Positions 24,050-33,611 of a stretch of DNA of 64,000 nucleotides are shown here, piece by piece. Location: the NCBI GenBank assembly GCA_947650285.1, contig CANTFL010001238.1:241001-305000 (forward strand). Reading direction: 5' to 3'. This stretch comes from Hyaloperonospora brassicae (lineage: Eukaryota; Oomycota; Peronosporomycetes; Peronosporales; Peronosporaceae). The notes under the pieces are model-generated. The model had not been told where the DNA came from. It made no database searches and saw only the letters and a list, made by a program, of their open reading frames with translations. Every line of letters starts with the position of its first letter. Position 1 is the first letter of the stretch. Both the position numbers and the translations under genes were made by a program.

Positions 24050-25094
24050 TCTTCCATTTATGTTTATACTTCTTCCGACCACGGTGCTGTCAAGGAGGCT
24101 ACAAATTATTTCGACATCGATGTCAAATACTGTTTGAAGGCCCCCAAAACATCTATTATTCAATATAAGACCCCCCGCGACACCGAAAATTCGATTCATT
24201 TTGAGACGAGAGTATGCTAGTAGAAGCGCAACCATGAAAGGACTTGTGTTACCAAGTCTAGAACGTAGTCGTCGATGAGTTAAATTAGTTGCCCATCGAC
24301 AAGATAAATTGGGTGGTAAGCGTGCTTAAATAATAATCACCTCCTTAACTCAGCATGGACTTCAGTAAACCAATTGCGAGTAGAAAATATACGATTGCGT
24401 AATAGCATTGCAAATATAGCACCTCACTAGTCTGAATGTCTTTCGAATCATGCAATTTTTCTGAGACAATCTACTAAAGCATTTGGAATTCCACTCTCTA
24501 AACCGTACTTTTTGCATCGATCCTTGGTATGCACGGGATTCGACGAAAATAGAAATGGACACCCGTAAATATTATAGAATTAAAGATAATGTATTATATA
24601 CAGGCTGTGTAGTTTTCACGGTACGGCGCTAGTGGAAATTTGATGCTTTGCACTCCGTGATCTTATAGCAGAAAAAGTGGTGAGGCGCATGGATATGAGC
24701 TTCGACGAGCGCGTCGTCAGGTAACTATATGCACACAATGTGGTGTTTAATAAAGGTTCGCTCACGGGTGAATCGATCATATTATCCCTACGGGCAGAAG
24801 GTGTATCGGGGATAGGTATTGTTAATATACACACGCAATATATCCTACGAGAAGATGTAAAAAACGCGCTTTTGCTAGCGTGTGCATTCAAGATTGATTT
24901 ACGTGCTGGTGTCATTTTTACAATATCGTAGCCTAAGTACAAGTTTTGTCCAAATGCCTGGGATGCACTCACGAAAAACTCATTTTTATTGCCTCATTAT
25001 GGGTCCCGAACATGCTAACCAGATAATTTTAAATATGAGGCGTTGTGACCGAGACGGAATTATTAATGAAAGATTAAATTTGCTCGCTATCTAG
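24050..25094 (+). pseudogene. Unrecognised decayed reading frame, plus strand
   Basis: Plus-strand fragments read coherently across stops and a frameshift: YFDIDVKYCLKAPKTSIIQY near 24.1 kb, then LRAEGVSGIGIVNIHTQYIL and ALLLACAFKIDLRAGVIFTI at 24.79-24.93 kb, then HANQIILNMRRCDRDG near 25.03 kb. The opposite strand of 24972-24616 is open for 118 codons but looks less protein-like. The family is not recognised, and I cannot exclude that the 24.1 kb and 24.8 kb pieces are unrelated. Confidence 0.3.
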
Positions 25095-26058
25095 TTTACC
25101 CTCCACATTTGTAGATAAATGGGATCGGTGGATCAACGTTTATCCTAAATACAAAATATATAACGTTTACTTTCGATCGGATTGGCCTGATTTATCTGTA
25201 ATGCCTACTTACTCGAAAAGGTTCAGCATCGCAATGACATTACACAACGTGTATCGTCTTTCAAAATCATCCTCTTTACGATTCTACATCACATATTAAA
25301 TCGTCTTCATTTACCCTTTCGAAACGGGACGTCAATATTACACGTCTTGCTACATGATATATTTCAGACCTTTACACAATTACGTCTAGAAAAGCTATAA
25401 ATGTACATAAGTAGGTATACGTTGTGGTGCTGTACTGTACATATCCCTCAAATAACAATTCTCTGTTGATCTGGATATGCATTGAGCAATCTAACGATGA
25501 CTCGAACTGCGTCAACCTTTTCCGCGGCGATGATCTATGTATGCATGTTTGTGACACATTCTTGTGTTAACTCCATACCTCCAACATCGCTATATTCTTA
25601 AAGTTGAGCAGATATCCAGCATTTGCTTCATTCCTGAGAAGATTTGTGGCTGCTTGCACTTCCATCTTTGTTTCGGTCTCGTCAGTTCAGAAAATATACC
25701 GTTTAGGTCCATCGGAACGTAGATGCGTGGCCGACACATTTATATTAGTAGGCTAATATTCAATTGGTCATCAACGTCATTGCGTGATCTCCGAGTGGTC
25801 GCACGGCCGTGCACGAGCCCTGTGTGCCGCAAGCAATTAAGAAAAGTAGCTCTTATAACGTCACGCCAATAGTATTATATCCGCTTCATCTCTGTGAGCT
25901 GGTTTGACGTGAAGGAACTGGTCTATATCCCTTGTTCCTCCATGTTTATAGCGTGTTTAAGCTGGCGATGCCTGTATAGACACTCTAATACGCGATGAAA
26001 CCGGCGTCGATGGGCTGCATCTTCCCGGTCATGTGTGGGGAAGGGACACGACCTTTAC
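25095..26058. other. No gene recognised
   Basis: AT-rich sequence up to the start of the element B LTR, with no convincing ORF. Confidence 0.5.
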
Positions 26059-26452
26059 TATAACGGGGCAACCCGTTACATGGAAATTGTCAGTAAAGAA
26101 AACAATGATAATAAAGAATATTAAGTGGATATTCCTTGAACAATTATACTGATAGTGGTGATATTGGTGAAGCGACCAAAGGGTCTGTTCATTGATTGAT
26201 ATCTTGATGATATCAACCCACCAATCGCCGCAAGACGCGCGCAATGAGTGGTGACGAGACGTCACCATACAATCATTTATATTAGCATAATTAAGTTAAG
26301 TCAAACAGAGAGACAGTAGTTAAAAGACTTAATTATATTAATATAATAGTTCTGCTTTTACCTTACCTACGCTTCCTCGTTCGCCTCGTGTACGTCTGTC
26401 GGGGCACCCAAAACCCTTGCGTTGAGTTCACGCAAGGGTGTGCCCCGTTACA
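26059..26452 (+). repeat. 5' LTR of element B
   Basis: 394 bp, homologous to LTR A. The first dinucleotide is mutated (TATAACGGGG for TGTAACGGGG); the end is intact (GCCCCGTTACA). CC plus TGGTAGCACTTCG follows as primer-binding-site-like sequence. Confidence 0.85.
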
Positions 26453-26496
26453 CCTGGTAGCACTTCGTAGTCCTTCCAAGGACCACAGCACCCAAC

Positions 26497-27651
26497 ATGA
26501 ACATGTTGAATGATGAGGAGACCTTTCACGCCACGCTTGAAGGGTTTACCCATTTGAGTGACATCGAATGGGGTGCGGTAGAACGAATGAGTTCTAATGT
26601 AGGCGAGTTCGCCATTAGCGCCATGTTGGAGTCTCTCAACAGAGACCAACAACATGCCACTATAGCCAAGTTCATTCAAAATGAACTTGTCGCCGAAAGG
26701 GAGAAAGTAGCCTTGCTTCACCAGCAAGGCTCTCAACAGGCCGAGTAGTTGAGAGAACTCGGTGCTCAACAGACAGAGCTGTTGATACAGTAGCAATTCC
26801 ATGCTGCTGTGGGCGGGACGGCGCATGCGCGTCGTCCCGCGGTCATGAAAGTTGACATCTCCAAGTACAGTGGAGTCCCGGAGGACTTCCTGTTACTATG
26901 GTTTGTCGAACTCGACAGAGCCTTAAGGGCTCGTCGCGTCGAAGATGAGCAAATGAAACTCACATTTGCTCAGACCCACTTGGCAGGGCAAGCCAAAACT
27001 TGGTCCCTGGGACTCGAGAGTAGCGACCCAAACGTATTTGGGTCGCTAGATGACTTCAAGTCCCGGCTCAGACAAACGTTTGAGCCGCCACGGGCTGAGT
27101 TCAGGGTTCGTTCTGAGCTCCTGAAACTCAAGCAGGGTAAGCGTGATGTGCACGCTTACGCACAACATATACGACTCCTAGCGAGTAGTATAACTGCTAA
27201 CCCAGTCCATGAACACACGTTGATTACGGTGTTCATGTAAGGGCTCGCAGAAGGGCCCGTCAGGAGCCACCTGTTCCGCCTTGAGCTGAATACGCTTGAA
27301 GAAGCGATATTAGCCGTGGGACAGGAAGACTTAAGCATGAGACAGGCTCATGCTAGCTCAAACTCTTACCGTCCACCAAGACGACAAGAGATCGGAGGTC
27401 CAGAACCAATGGACCTCTGCTATGTTGAGAGCGAGAGACCTCTCTCTTCGAACAACAAGCGATTGCATAGGTGCAATCGCTGTCAGAAGTCAGGGCACTA
27501 CGCATATGAGTGTAGTGCCCCACGCCCAGTACCAAACAGTACTGAGCGAAATGGACGACCATTTGCCAGAAAGGGCAATGGGCGTGGGTCCAGCGCTGTT
27601 GCCAGGCCGCAACAGCGAGACGGACCATCAAAAAATGGTCGGGGTCAGTAG
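26497..27651 (+). pseudogene. gag of element B, interrupted
   Basis: Segments at 26497-26748, 26809-27240 and 27316-27651 correspond to the three gag pieces of element A, the last with CCHC knuckle CNRCQKSGHYAYEC. TAG stops at 26746-26748 and 26791-26793 are shared with A. The TAA at 27238-27240 is shared with C but not A. Confidence 0.8.
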
Positions 27652-27701
27652 GGGCGGAGCGCCCTACTGATCCATCAACCTCAAGAGAATTTGCAAATCT
27701 C

Positions 27702-28451
27702 TTGACGAAAGTTGATCCAGGTACACAATCATTGTGTGTCTCTGCACCTGGTGATGAGATATTACTCATCACCTTTAAGTTGGAAGCGACAAATGGTTTG
27801 TCGCGTCGTGCCCTAGTAGACTGTGGGGCGTCGAACAACTTTGTTCGTCGCCAGTCACTAGAGGGTCGTAGGCTCAAGTTCGTTGAGCGCGACATTCCCC
27901 TCACGAGGATGACGGTGCGCCTTGCAACAGGCGCATCGATAACCATTGAGAAACGTGTAGTAGGAATCCACTACACGTTAGAGGGCGAACAGTGCGATGA
28001 TGACTTCATCGTACTAGATCTGGATGACAAATTTGATGTCATCCTGGGATTACCTTGGCTCAGAAAGTACGAGCCAAGGGTGAGCTGGCAGCATCGATCC
28101 GTGAAGATGCCTGCCACTTGTTCATCAGATGTCCATCTGATGAACATCTTGGAGCGTCCGCAAGCGTGTGGATGTTCTGCGAGTGGGTGCGATGGCCTCA
28201 CTTACTATTCGGTCGTTAGCACGACTGCACAAGATCACAGTGTAGTTGATCACTACACTGTGGAGCAAGCTTCCGGCGGCTGTAAAGAAGTACAGGCGGC
28301 GCCGAAGGTCCACCACTCGAATAAGTCGAGTGGACCGGGACATGGATGCATGCCTAGCGGGCAGCATCTTAGACAGAAGAAACCTGTTGCCTTCAAAGGG
28401 CAACATGGAAATCCTAGGTCGACTGGAGAGTCGACCGTAGAGGATCGGTGA
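27702..28451 (+). CDS. Retropepsin region of element B
   Basis: 249 codons, collinear with the protease of A, with LVDCGASNNF and FDVILGLPWL. It ends in TGA where A has TAA and C has a sense codon. A further TAA at 28587-28589 before RT is shared with A. Confidence 0.75.
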   Translation: MTKVDPGTQSLCVSAPGDEILLITFKLEATNGLSRRALVDCGASNNFVRRQSLEGRRLKFVERDIPLTRMTVRLATGASITIEKRVVGIHYTLEGEQCDDDFIVLDLDDKFDVILGLPWLRKYEPRVSWQHRSVKMPATCSSDVHLMNILERPQACGCSASGCDGLTYYSVVSTTAQDHSVVDHYTVEQASGGCKEVQAAPKVHHSNKSSGPGHGCMPSGQHLRQKKPVAFKGQHGNPRSTGESTVEDR

Positions 28452-28598
28452 CTGACTGTGGTTGCACAGCCACAGTCGGAAGACGTCGAGGGAATAAGTC
28501 CCCAAGTACTTGAGGAAGATATTCCTCAAGAGTCACTTGCTGAAGGATTAGGACTTCAGCAACCTTTGGAAGCAAGTTCCCAGGAATAAACCGAGACG

Positions 28599-29840
28599 TT
28601 GAACGTTTTGGTCAATGAAGGATCAAGCGTAGGCGCTTATACGCTTGATCTGATTGTTCCTCCGAAGTTAACTTCGGAGATAACTCAGTTGCCAACGCTA
28701 GAACCGAAGCGGTTCTTGCGTGATCTGCGGAATGGCAAAGTCAAGCAGGTCTGTATACTCGTCGCAGAGGATGAGTATGTGACCGATATTCGGTCGGCAA
28801 CAGTATTTGCCGAGAACGAACGGGTTCTCAGCAGCTCATCGATGGACGAAAGTGTACTCGATGAGAAGACTCGGATTGAGCGATACACGTCTCAATCCTG
28901 GGAGTCTCTTCGAACAAATCATTTGTATAAGGATTTGATCGAATTCAAGGATGTGTTCCCTGAATCCGTACCGTGCGAAATGCCTAAGGAAAAAGGCACT
29001 CGACACGAGATCGAGCTCAAACCGGGCTCGAAGTACTTTGTCATGAAGCAGTGGCCACTGCCTCGTGAACAAGTACTAGCGATCGACAAGTTCTTTGCCG
29101 ACAGCTTAGCAACGGGCCATGTGAGGGAATCAACATCCCCTCACAGCTCTCCGACCTTCTGTGTGCGAAAGGCCACAGGAGGGTGGCGGATAGTGCACGC
29201 ATTCAACAAATTGAAAGCTGCAACGGTACCGGCTCAGACGCCGATACCGAGGAAGGACGTAATCATAGATGGTATGTCAAAGAGTACCATCTTTTCGTCC
29301 ATGGATCTGATGGATGGGTTCTATCAGATCCTGATGCGTGAACGGGACGTCCCGTTCACGGCAGTGAGTACCCCCAGCGGGATGCTGTGGGAGTGGCTAG
29401 TGATGCCACAGGGGCTGAGTAATGCCCCTGCAACATTCAACAGATGTGTAACAAATCTGTTGAGACCGGTGCGAGACTTCGCACCGAGTTACTTCGACGA
29501 TGTGTTCGTCCATAGCCGGGCTATGGACGGAAAGACGGACGTTGAAGTTCTCAGAACTCACGTTGTTCAGGTTCTTCAACCTATGCGCAAGCATAAGCTG
29601 TACGCCAACCTCAAGAAGTGTATATTCGCGGCTAGCGAAATACCACTTCTTGGGTGCATCGTGAGTAAACACGGCGTACGCCTCGATCCTGAGAAGATCA
29701 AGGCGATCACCGACTGGTCTGTGCCAGTCGATGTCAAGGGACTTCCGATATCCTCGCTTCACTGGGAAGTTTTCAAATTCCATCTTCAAGGTAATCGGTA
29801 CACGTTTAGACATGTCCACAGCGGCTCATCCGCAGACTGA
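28599..29840 (+). pseudogene. Truncated RT of element B fused to out-of-frame integrase DNA
   Basis: 413 codons. The first about 380 are Ty3 RT, including the YFDD motif at 29490-29501, and end in VPVDVKGL. After 29743 the frame continues through foreign integrase DNA in the wrong phase, giving a nonsense tail (about 33 residues) before the stop. RNase H is absent, so the product could not complete reverse transcription. Confidence 0.8.
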
Positions 29841-30425
29841 TGGTCAAACCGAGCGAGTGAATCGCATCATCAGTGACATCTTGCGCAGTGTTTGCGCTGA
29901 AACCCTTAGCGTTGGAGTTCGATGCTCCCTGTCGTTGAGTTTGCGTTGAATAACGCCGTGCATGCCTCCGCCGGCTACACACCATTTTATGTGAATGGTC
30001 TCACACACCCTCGCGTTCCATTAACGCTACCACTACGTGGTTCAGGGCTTGGTGGGGGAGGAGTTGACGATCGTCTTGCTGATATCATCCCTTCTACAGT
30101 TCAAAAACAGGTAAGCGAGTTTCTCGCAACGCGATTGAATGTATTACGACATGTGCGTGACGCACCGGCTGATGGCCAAGACAAGCAGAAGGAACAAGCT
30201 GATGCTAAAGGCAGAGATTGTATTGAACGTTATGAGGTCGGAGACCAAGTTCTATTCAATGCTAAAAACCTATCTACAAATGTAGTGTCTGCTGTCTTCA
30301 AGACAAAGTTGCGCCCGCGCTTCATTGGACCATTCACGGTCGCCACCAAGAAGGGACTTGCGTATATGCTCAACCTTCCGCGCAAATTTGCGCACGCACT
30401 CAGTTTTCTACGTTGTTTTGCTTAA
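29738..30425 (+). pseudogene. Integrase core and C-terminal fragment (second Ty3 family)
   Basis: It begins in the core at RYPRFTGKF and continues through HPQTDGQTERVNR. A frameshift near 29.9 kb changes frame to VEFALNNAVHAS, and the GPY/F-type module LRPRFIGPFTV ends at a TAA (30423-30425). The zinc finger and first catalytic Asp are missing. Wording differs clearly from integrase A (HPETDGQTERANR), so it comes from another family. Confidence 0.8.
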
Positions 30426-30804
30426 GCCGTATCGGGATCCGTCCCACGTGAATTCGAAGGCGCTTGCGCCGGGTAGGTTGGCCTTGCCATCGGTTACTGA
30501 ATCCGTATCAGGAGGTCAAGCTGAGCCTCCATCCGGGCTTGGCCCAACTCCAACGCCTGGACACGGGCTCGCATCGCGTCAAACGCACTCTGGGTATTAT
30601 CTAATGTATCACATAGACCACTCATCTCGAGAAGCACCTTCTCATGCTCCTCCTTCGGTATACCGACCACCTCCGACGCTGCTCGATGAGCAAGGGAACC
30701 GCCAGTTCCATGTGGAGCGACTCCTGAAACGACGTCGTCGTCAGGGTCAATACCGGTATCTGGTGAAGTGGCGAGGGTACCCGGAGTTGGAGATCTCGTG
30801 GTAG
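30325..30804 (+). CDS. Chromodomain-containing pol C-terminus
   Basis: After a Pro/Ser-rich linker the frame encodes a C-terminal chromodomain: LLDEQGNRQFHVERLLKRRR then YLVKWRGYPELEISW, followed by TAG. These are the standard chromodomain hallmarks (VERLL, YLVKWRGYP, W). In chromoviruses this module guides integration to marked chromatin. The domain stops just after the Trp where families usually continue with E-P, so a few residues may be lost at the junction. Confidence 0.8.
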   Translation: MDHSRSPPRRDLRICSTFRANLRTHSVFYVVLLKPYRDPSHVNSKALAPGRLALPSVTESVSGGQAEPPSGLGPTPTPGHGLASRQTHSGYYLMYHIDHSSREAPSHAPPSVYRPPPTLLDEQGNRQFHVERLLKRRRRQGQYRYLVKWRGYPELEISW

Positions 30805-30835
30805 TTTGAGACGCCCCTGCGACAGGATTTCCCAT
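30494..30835 (-). other. 113-codon ORF antisense to the chromodomain
   Basis: Fully open on the minus strand, with a C-terminal heptad-like helix (LEMSGLCDTL...MRARVQALEL). It lies directly downstream of the 291-codon ORF at 31723-30851 on the same strand. Because the plus strand encodes a clear chromodomain, this may be only its shadow. The adjacent ORF and the coiled-coil-like composition keep a real product possible. Confidence 0.3.
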
Positions 30836-30850
30836 ACGCCGTTGATGTTT

Positions 30851-31723
30851 TTAAACATCGTGACAGGGGTCATCCATCGACTGAGAGCGCTTCTCACAAA
30901 TAGTGGTGGAGGCAGGTGGGTAGTTGGGCACCGCTTGACCTACACCCACATCAATCGGCACAGCCGGAGCATAGCGTGTGCGAGTTCGCAACTGGCCTCT
31001 GGCCTTAAGCTTGGCGTAATCATACCGAAGATTTCGTTCTAGACAAATATCTGCCATATCGACACTTGCTCTGAGAGCTAATACGATGCTGAGGTGTCGT
31101 TTCCGATGCACCCAGCGAACAAACGCGTTTTCTTCTGCCTCCTGTGATTCGCCTGCGAATAAGAGGACAGGGTAACCCTTCATCGATGGAACCTGTGCAT
31201 CCCGTGCTTGCTTGTCAAGTCGCAACTGGTATCGACTATGAGTCGTCAAGCAAGGTTGCAGGAACCTCTCACAAAGTGCCTGTCGACTCGCCACCTCATC
31301 AGAAGATGATGTCCCAGCGCCAATGGCCCACGTTGCCAAAGGACGACCTGTCGTTTGGCGTAGACGCTCTTCCACACCGAGTGGGGTGAAAAGATAGCCA
31401 CGACGACCCTTAAGGGTTGCAGAAAGCTGCATACGGCGCTGAGCTCTCTCCTCTTGTTGGATAGCCAACTGTTGTTGCTCATCGAGCGGATTGGTGATGA
31501 TGGCATCGCCCACGATGGGTGTTTGATGCGGCGCCGATGGCGCGTTGGCATCGCCAAGCTCGGCATATGGATTTGGTACAGTATGAGGCGGTGCCTCTTG
31601 CACTGGTGATTCGGACATTGTCCTCTCTTCACCATGGATATCGGTATCGATGCCATAATCCACATCCACATTGATGCCAAGGTAGAAAGACAGAGTCGAG
31701 GACTCATGGGGTGGCGATGCCAT
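30851..31723 (-). CDS. Uncharacterised ORF, possibly gag-like
   Basis: 290 residues from the ATG at 31723; the open frame extends upstream to 31945, but the right-arm homologue aligns best from this ATG. It has an acidic N-terminal third, a Gln/Glu-rich helix (QQQLAIQQEERAQRRM) and a basic domain with FVRWVHRKRH and LRYDYAKLKARGQL. No zinc knuckle or protease follows. It abuts the chromodomain end of element B in tail-to-tail orientation. The right-arm copy (58393-59265) keeps the frame with roughly a dozen amino-acid changes. A retroelement gag is my best guess; I do not recognise the family. Confidence 0.4.
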   Translation of the reverse strand: MASPPHESSTLSFYLGINVDVDYGIDTDIHGEERTMSESPVQEAPPHTVPNPYAELGDANAPSAPHQTPIVGDAIITNPLDEQQQLAIQQEERAQRRMQLSATLKGRRGYLFTPLGVEERLRQTTGRPLATWAIGAGTSSSDEVASRQALCERFLQPCLTTHSRYQLRLDKQARDAQVPSMKGYPVLLFAGESQEAEENAFVRWVHRKRHLSIVLALRASVDMADICLERNLRYDYAKLKARGQLRTRTRYAPAVPIDVGVGQAVPNYPPASTTICEKRSQSMDDPCHDV

Positions 31724-32064
31724 GGTGTTTTGTGTTTTGCCAACCGTAAGGTTGAAGCGCACACACCGTCCTCTTCGAGATAAAATTCGATTTACGTTTT
31801 GTGAGAACGTCAGTCTGGTGAGGGGGGGTAACATGGTTACACGCGACTGGTAGTCGACAATAGGTGTGGTACACACAAGGGATGTGATCCCCTTTAAAGT
31901 GATAATAGAACACAGTATCAATTGTTGAAGACTGATGTCTGTCAACCATCAATTACGAGATCTTTGAAGAGGTTTGTTTAGTACATTAGCGAGTAGATTA
32001 ATTACTTTGTTATAAGGTGTTCTTTTAGGTTAAAAGAAGAAATAAAGTTCAGTTCCCATTTTGA

Positions 32065-32346
32065 TCAACATAAGGCACGTGCCTTACGATGCGTCTTGAT
32101 CGGAAGAGCTAGCAACGCCTGCAAAGGTACCTGCTCTTGAGCACTCTGTGCTGTGATTCTCTTGAATCGTTTATCCCCTGGAACAGGTACCGTAAGCTCT
32201 CTAGGCTTGTTGACTCTCTGAGTCGGGTTCGTAGAACCCAGTTGCTCGTAGAGCGTTAAGTCTTCCTCTGACTTAAGGAGCTGTGGAGCTCCGCTACAGC
32301 GTAAGCACGAAGATATATGTATCGAGTTGCAATCAAGTGATGACAT
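32065..32346 (-). CDS. Small uncharacterised ORF (93 aa)
   Basis: Open and collinear in both arms (mirror 57770-58051) with only a few substitutions. Contains RVNKPRELTVPVP and a basic C-terminus. It may be part of the same element as the 291-codon ORF. No known domain seen. Confidence 0.25.
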   Translation of the reverse strand: MSSLDCNSIHISSCLRCSGAPQLLKSEEDLTLYEQLGSTNPTQRVNKPRELTVPVPGDKRFKRITAQSAQEQVPLQALLALPIKTHRKARALC

Positions 32347-32470
32347 AGACTGAAATGCTGCTCATACGCGTATGAGCTAGCGACATCGTGTCTCGACGTA
32401 ATACCAAGAGCTTCGTCTTCATATTAAGCTTCGGATGCAATTTGACGAGCAATATACAATGGACGGTGGC

Positions 32471-32700
32471 GCTACTATAACGAAAGCAGAGTACATGACG
32501 CTATCGGAGACGACACATGAGGATTGTGGATTACGATGTTTGAAGGCAAGCTTGATGAAAAGATAGACGGTGCAACAGTCGAGACGAATGTGTACGACCA
32601 GGGATCCGTCGAATTGACTGGAAATCCCGAGTGTTACAAACGCACTGAGGGCATCGGCATTCGCTGCCATATTACGTGAGAAATTGGCTATAAAAACTGA
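32471..32700 (+). pseudogene. Ty1/copia RNase H remnant
   Basis: ATITKAEYMTLSETTHE (32471-32521) matches the copia RNase H signature (TEAEYMALSEA). After a frameshift, NPECYKRTEGIGIRCH (near 32.65 kb) matches NPE-HKRTKHIDIRYH. This is the C-terminal end of copia pol. TGTAATGGAGTAACC at about 32716 could be the start of the associated LTR. Confidence 0.75.
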
Positions 32701-33210
32701 TCTTCCAAGTGTAATGGAGTAACCCCATCGCATGAATTTTACATTACCAAATGTCAATTTTACGTTCATCTATTTAATATTTTCTTCGGTTCTAATTTAG
32801 AGGTGAAAAATTAATAGTGACATCTGCTCATTGTAATACAGGCCATTGCATCAACCAACAAAGAGTCTGATCGACGATTGACGTGCAAAAACGGGTGACG
32901 AATAGATAGTTCCGATTTGTCTTTGTATCGATTGAAAACGGTGAGGTTTTACATATTTATTCACAAGGTCAACATATAAGGTTTTCTTTTTACCTTCGAC
33001 TAACGTACTCTCGTACGTCTAATCCCTTCCGTTGCACGTACTTGTACATGAAAATTTGAGACACCTGCCTACACTGTTGTCAGAGTGACAAAGCTTACAC
33101 TGATGCAGTATGGGCGAGGTGCCTCGTTTCAAGAATACTGCTTGACCAAGGACATGACGGCCGGCCTGATGACCAAGCCGTCCTTGTCGTGGACCTAACA
33201 TCTTCGGAGA

Positions 33211-33249
33211 ATGTTGAGGGTCAGGAACGCATGTTGAGGTCAGGAAAGC
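33211..33249. repeat. 19-20 bp minisatellite, two copies
   Basis: Units ATGTTGAGGGTCAGGAACGC and ATGTTGAGGTCAGGAAAGC. The right arm has three units (56848-56905), which accounts for the 19-bp shift in arm register. Confidence 0.85.
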
Positions 33250-33557
33250 ATGTTGCCGAAAGTTGTATCGAAGTATCATCACGACTCTTCATACGACAAA
33301 CTCAACATTGCATTGTCGATTGGTGATGGTTGTAGGGTAACATCAACATTGCACGATCGGACGATTAGCATGATTGTAGGTACGTTAGGGTTGCCCAATC
33401 AGACGATTAGTACGGTTGTGGGTAATACTCATACCGCACAACTAGACGATGTACTTGTTGTAGGCTACCTTCGCGACGAGCGACCAGACATTGTGTAGTC
33501 GTCGAAAATTCAGTGAGCTTAGTGTAGCGGAAAGATTTGCGAGGAAAACATATATCA

Positions 33558-33573
33558 AGTCACTTCGCATTTC
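33558..33573 (+). promoter_or_regulatory. Oomycete initiator-like core promoter of chitin synthase (left)
   Basis: AGTCACTTCGCATTTC contains TCACTTCGCATTT, matching the initiator plus flanking element consensus at about 12 of 16 positions. It lies about 40-55 bp upstream of the ATG at 33612 and downstream of the first ORF ATG (33537), supporting the later start. Confidence 0.55.
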
Positions 33574-33611
33574 TCCGTCAACTGCTTCATCGCCTTGATT
33601 TTTGGTACGCA

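Larger units (their letters stand above)
26059..30804 (+). mobile_element. Chimeric Ty3/gypsy element B
   Basis: 5' LTR, gag, protease and N-terminal RT match element A. At 29738-29743 (GGGACT) the sequence jumps from RT straight into the integrase core of a different Ty3 family that ends in a chromodomain. The RT thumb, RNase H and N-terminal integrase are missing. No 3' LTR follows the chromodomain; an unrelated opposite-strand ORF begins instead. The right-arm copy C has the same junction, so this chimera predates the inverted duplication. Confidence 0.85.

Noticed and set aside
24616..24972. 118-codon minus-strand ORF as a gene
   Set aside because: The plus strand of the same interval reads more like protein and continues across stops; the minus ORF is probably its shadow.
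33250..33498. 82-codon ORF upstream of chitin synthase
   Set aside because: It spans imperfect repeats (GACGATTAG...GGTTGTGGGTA) and lacks any domain; more likely promoter-region repeat DNA.
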